Shown one piece after another: positions 61,401 to 64,000 of a stretch of 64,000 bases of DNA. The notes below the pieces were generated by a model. The model saw only the letters and a program-made list of their open reading frames with translations, had not been told where the DNA came from and did not search any database. How positions within the stretch are numbered: position 1 is the stretch's first letter; each line of letters opens with the position of its first letter. The position numbers were made by a program, and so were the translations under genes. Source of the DNA: Apostichopus japonicus (taxonomy: Eukaryota > Echinodermata > Holothuroidea > Aspidochirotida > Stichopodidae); contig NC_092561.1 of assembly GCF_037975245.1 (NCBI RefSeq), forward strand, positions 908,501-972,500, in the 5' to 3' direction.

Positions 61401-63244
61401 ATCATCTTTACGGCAAGGGAAAGATAAATTTGTTACTTTTGTTGTATTTCACAAGCATTTTACTATTTTTTTGTGCCGGCCAGTGGACTGTTTATTCACT
61501 TCCAATGCCGGCCGGCAGGCGTGAGTGGCGGTTACCACCGGCCGCCGCCGGCCGGCGTGGCTATAACCCTGTGTCACGATGCATGTGGGACTACTGCGGT
61601 ACCCAACCATTACTCTTAATACAGCGTTTGCACACATTTGTATCAAGTTAATTGATTAGATTAAACTAGTATGTCTTGTCCGTTTTATTTTTTTTAATTG
61701 CAATTAGATTATATCGTCGTTTGCATTTTCAATCTTGATATGCAAAGTTGTTATAAGAGAAAGGTAATTTCTTGTTGAAATATTCTTATTTTGATGCTAC
61801 AATTTCTTTTTTTTATGGACTGTTAGTATGAATTTTTCATACTTAAAAGCAATTTTTTCTTTTATTATTGGTTCGTCTGTTGAGATATAGGTATCTTGAA
61901 CTGAAATAATTTAACGACTGAAGTACTGTAAAGTGGATGTGTGTTAGCTAGACAAATCCAGAGTCTGGAAGATTGTGACTCTGTTCAGCAATAGATGAAA
62001 TCATTTCTGGACTTTTTCTGATATATCGATAGTGGCCGTCGCAGATTGTATAACAAACAAATGTTATTATTATGATAGGTCAGCACTGTACAGGGCTTGA
62101 AAATGGGACACAAACCCAACCATCATCTTGGGCTTATCTGACAAAGATCCTCGTGAAGAGCAACCTCCCCCTTCTGAAATACCTTGTTCCGTTTGGGGAG
62201 ATATCCTCGTTTATAAGTCTTGCCCGGAAGCTGTCATTTTGTGTTAATCTGTGATGTCATCATAAATGATACTTGGATCTGAAATCTCTTACTTTGTCTT
62301 TGGTTTTTCTTTTTCATATTTTCAAAGGTAGAATGTAAATAGTATTGACCCTGAAACCAACACCATTGTTTCACTTTAAGAGGTTCAATACCTTTAGATT
62401 CTGCATAAGCAATACCCATCTCCATAGTTACAGAAAATAAACAAAAATAAGTGAAGCACATGTGGCTCGATGATGTCATATTTAGACTTGATCAAGTCTT
62501 CTGCCTTGTCTGTGGAGGAACAAGGAACCTGTGATATCTCCTGAATGGAGTATGATCTTCCTTAGCTCTTTTGGGAAGTTGTTCATGGTTGACATGACTG
62601 ATCTTTATCACATAGACCAATAGTGAGGGTAAGGGTTGTGACTCCTGGCTTTAGAGGGTGAGGTGAGGTTGGGAGGGGGGTGTGGGGGTGTTATTCATGA
62701 CAGTTACTGTACTTCTTCCATGTGAATCAATGATGGTGGTTTGGTTTGTGTCTCTTGGCTGTCAAGGCTGGGATTAGGCAGAAGAATGAGGGGAGGTGGG
62801 GGGGGGGAAGTTGTTCACATGCCAGTTACTTCTTCCATATAAATCAATGATGGTGGGTTGGTTTGTGTCTCCTGGCTGTCAAGGCTGGGATTAGGCAGAA
62901 GAATGGGGGGGGAGGGGGAAGTTGTTCACATGACCGTTATTTTTATCATTTAAATCAATGATGATGGTTTGGCTTGTATCTATTGTAAGGATGAGAGGTC
63001 TGTTGGGAGGAAATTTAATTATTTCTCGTGAAACCTCTAATATTGTTTCGTCTACCTTTAATGACAACTCCGTATAAAGTTTAACGGCACTACCCAATGT
63101 TCATTTCCTTCCTATTTTCTGTGCCAGTTAAAAGATTTGAGAAACCGCGGTGACGAGGCCGGCAGGATCATTCTAGCTCACGAAAGGGAGGGTCTTGAAC
63201 CGCCAGAAAACCTACCACGTTACTTTGAAGATCTCTTGAAGTTG
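50749..63244 (+). CDS. NUP205: Nuclear pore complex protein Nup205, exons 1-10 (partial, N-terminal ~446 residues)
   Basis: Ten exons join in frame (50,749-50,764; 53,563-53,705; 54,212-54,383; 54,983-55,092; 56,269-56,463; 57,201-57,432; 58,963-59,139; 60,203-60,315; 61,160-61,222; 63,128-63,244). Residues match the vertebrate N-terminus throughout: MAENLGSKLWGPFKELF, HKPDFVSL, ALIISDLFNLNE, VELLLAG, FPGYSRGLVAVLLYYDG, SLAESLFAWSCQTPL, EFYVRQFHSLFTDFITQMPL, LKDLRNRGDEAGR. NUP205 is a large alpha-helical scaffold of the inner ring; it binds NUP93 and helps set the permeability barrier. Family length is about 2,000 residues, so only the first fifth is here. All introns are GT-AG. The gene continues past the right edge. 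Confidence 0.93.
51051..51709. mobile_element. MITE in NUP205 intron 1 with internal GCATCCGCGC repeats
   Basis: The terminal inverted repeats GGGAACAATTATAGAATACA and GGGAGTAATTATAGAATACA are flanked by TGCGAA on both sides (51,045-51,050; 51,710-51,715). The interior repeats GCATCCGCGCATCC and CATCACGTATTTCATTTTGA several times. It sits inside a larger inverted pair (TATTGCGAAGTTCG at 51,025; CGAACTTCGCAATA at 51,946), so two elements may be nested. Confidence 0.7.
52388..53346. mobile_element. Foldback element in NUP205 intron 1
   Basis: The left arm, 52,388-52,645, and the right arm, about 53,071-53,346, are inverted copies about 250 bp long. The outer end is GGTCATACTAATTAGCGTCA and the inner end is GTGCGGTCCAA. 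An extra copy of the outer end (TCATACAAATTAGCGTCAAC) lies next to the right arm at about 53,050. Divergence between arms is visible, and no clear target duplication was found. Confidence 0.7.
53563..53705 (+). CDS. NUP205: NUP205 exon 2
   Basis: Acceptor TTTGACTTTTCACTGTCAG, donor CCT|GTGAGT, phase 1 in and 0 out. It covers residues 6-53, including LWGPFKELF and RRHKPDFVSLLQNP. An open frame runs upstream of the acceptor but contains no ATG, so that part is intron. Confidence 0.9.
54212..54383 (+). CDS. NUP205: NUP205 exon 3
   Basis: The acceptor is weak (TTTATTTAAAAAAG) and the donor is GCAG|GTAAGG. It encodes AKNAQHREQLRKANTDG and, later, EALIISDLFNLNE and VELLLAG, residues 54-111. Confidence 0.9.
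54983..55092 (+). CDS. NUP205: NUP205 exon 4
   Basis: Acceptor TCATTTCTTCTCTAG, donor CAG|GTACCA. It encodes EQEQPRFPGYSRGLVAVLLY, then YDGRASLLNSLQLLIQ. The GLVAVLLYxDG core is one of the best-conserved N-terminal motifs of Nup205. Confidence 0.92.
55304..55813. mobile_element. hAT-like MITE in NUP205 intron 4
   Basis: The ends are CAGGCATGAGACT and, inverted, CAGGGATGAGACT. GGGTTTT lies on both sides. The interior has CGCGTTTTT blocks, TTTATTTA repeats and a T-run of about 30 bp. A sub-block is shared with the 2.0- and 28.2-kb elements (AAGGGGAGGGGGACACCCCC), which points to nesting or a chimeric interior. Confidence 0.65.
56269..56463 (+). CDS. NUP205: NUP205 exon 5
   Basis: Exactly 65 codons, phase 0-0. 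Acceptor TTTTCTGGTAG, donor GAC|GTGAGT. It encodes ARKGRTWSFEIEEEI, then FTDDLMKDGLTKKILTLLEK, then LDKLSKEKALGDAKHRYD. Confidence 0.92.
57201..57432 (+). CDS. NUP205: NUP205 exon 6
   Basis: Acceptor TGTGTTTGACAG, donor CG|GTAAGC. Residues 213-290 include RTSLAESLFAWSCQTPL and the helix SMSYLYSIDIS. The acidic stretch PRDEDRD precedes the donor. Confidence 0.92.
58963..59139 (+). CDS. NUP205: NUP205 exon 7
   Basis: Acceptor GTTTACTTTCCAG, donor CAAG|GTGGGT, phase 1-1. It encodes LAKLLPLLQDPQYLPDLHQL, then MEAWKGLKTVLEFGMGITLR. This aligns with the vertebrate region around ATVRLAWALALRG. Confidence 0.88.
60203..60315 (+). CDS. NUP205: NUP205 exon 8
   Basis: Acceptor TTCTCAAATTTTGTAG, donor GTG|GTAAGT. 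It encodes YQDILERDEVLVDNAIQNNL, then FRFINNCIFQNKHFFQV. I used the second of two overlapping GT sites, because it has the better donor and gives HFFQVEFY, collinear with vertebrate YFYQEEFY. Confidence 0.88.
61160..61222 (+). CDS. NUP205: NUP205 exon 9
   Basis: This 21-codon exon (EFYVRQFHSLFTDFITQMPL plus K) has acceptor TTTAATTTCAG and donor AAAG|GTAATG. A hAT MITE begins 12 bases into the following intron. Confidence 0.9.
61235..61571. mobile_element. hAT MITE at the intron 9 donor side
   Basis: The ends are CAGGGTTATAGC, mirrored as GCTATAACCCTG. Each side has the octamer TGTCACGA (61,227-61,234 and 61,572-61,579). The 337-bp interior has CG-rich inverted blocks (CCGGCCGG) and no coding capacity. 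The left duplication starts at intron base 5, so the target site overlapped the original donor region. Confidence 0.88.
62565..62990 (+). repeat. ~120-bp tandem repeat in NUP205 intron 9
   Basis: About three and a half units share AAGTTGTTCACATG, CAATGATGGTGG and GGCTGTCAAGGCTGGGATTA. Each ends in a G-rich run. Two central units are nearly identical and the outer ones have decayed. Confidence 0.8.
63128..63244 (+). CDS. NUP205: NUP205 exon 10
   Basis: Acceptor TTTTCTGTGCCAG, donor TTG|GTAGGT. It encodes LKDLRNRGDEAGRIILAHER and PPENLPRYFEDLLKL, residues 408-446. The frame stays open across the donor (VGFLYSLFKG), so an extension of a few codons cannot be ruled out. The next exon is not in the window. 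Confidence 0.85.
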
Positions 63245-64000
63245 GTAGGTTTTCTTTATTCTCTCTTCAAGGGAAGTTTATCTGTGGCTGAAGTTGAACA
63301 CGTGACAAAATTATTGCAAAACCTCATCCTCACTGCATTTTCTTGTTGAAATTTGGTGATTTAAAGTGAATGTCTCTGACCACAAAAAGTGGAAGCTGCC
63401 ATTGTGGCAGTTGAGCTGAAAAGGTTTAATTTTCTTTATAATATTCAAAATCATTTATTCATGGATGAAAGTAGGACTTCTTCCAAAAGACTGCATTTTT
63501 ATGAAATAATAAAGATATCATTGACAGCAACATAAGCAAAAATTTAAAATTGATCACATTTGGAGGATAAATTGACAAGAATATTATAGTAGGAAATTAA
63601 AGGTCTGCCTACATGATATGAACAACAGTGTCTTAATCACTCTAATAGGCACTAGAAATCATGAAAATAGCTGCAACTCCCATCAAAGATTGACCACTTT
63701 ACAAGTCATTTCGAAGTTCTAGTTCTAGTTATATATGTGAGATGAAAAATATCAGATATGTTAGCTTCCCATAAAATTCATAAATTGTCTCCAGTTTCTC
63801 AACTCATAACATGTTGTGATCAAAGGAATGATTCAAATATTTGAGATACTCTAAGAAACAAAATCAACTACAACTGCCTACCATGAGTGCTTTTTGTCAT
63901 ACAGTATACAGTATGTATCAGCAACAGCTAACGTTATATTTGTGTGCACACATATGATAGCCTATAGTACAAACTTCGCTATCTCTACACAGGGGCCAGT

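Noticed and set aside
63245-63349. Read-through of NUP205 exon 10 (VGFLYSLFKGSLSVAEV)
   Set aside because: GTAGGT is a good donor at the expected place, and similarity to the family fades after a few residues. It is treated as intron.

Overview
This window is invertebrate animal genomic DNA. It is AT-rich, has GT-AG introns with metazoan splice sites, carries degenerate LINE, hAT and MITE families, and nearly every open frame is short. The best protein match is to the N-terminus of the nucleoporin NUP205, and two copies of a transcobalamin-like C-terminal domain are also present. A marine deuterostome such as an echinoderm is plausible, but the phylum is an inference. No prokaryotic genes, CRISPR arrays or rRNA were seen.

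Layout. 1-11.7 kb: transposon remains. These include a hAT MITE with a perfect 8-bp target duplication (2.0-2.4 kb), a LINE 3' end (3.5-3.9 kb), a foldback repeat (4.0-4.7 kb), a degenerate hAT transposon with a transposase C-terminus (5.5-6.8 kb) inserted in a 150-bp satellite that continues to 7.9 kb, and a second LINE 3' end (8.4-8.9 kb). 11.75-48.9 kb: a very large imperfect palindrome. Its arms are about 11.75-27.35 and 34.38-48.92 kb around a spacer near 31 kb. Each arm carries the 3' part of a secreted-protein-type gene with a transcobalamin/intrinsic-factor C-terminal domain (DUF4430-like), and the two copies are convergent. In the left arm the segment holding a tiny symmetrical exon is tandemly repeated three times. 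The arms have been invaded independently, and comparing them gives exact empty sites: a 4.76-kb CACTG...CAGTG element with a nested foldback and a passenger gene; a 1.28-kb MULE-like element with a 9-bp duplication and a LINE inside; paired 1.4- and 1.9-kb elements with matching ends; and 22-34-bp palindromes with 7-8-bp duplications. 50.7-64 kb: the first ten exons (about 446 codons) of a NUP205 orthologue on the + strand, running off the right edge. Its introns hold several MITEs, one starting 12 bases inside intron 9.

Functionally, NUP205 is a housekeeping scaffold nucleoporin of the inner ring. The transcobalamin-like copies would encode an extracellular ligand-binding beta domain, but their first exons were not found, so whether either copy is a working gene is open. 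The rest is repeat biology. The palindrome allows each insertion to be read against its own empty site.
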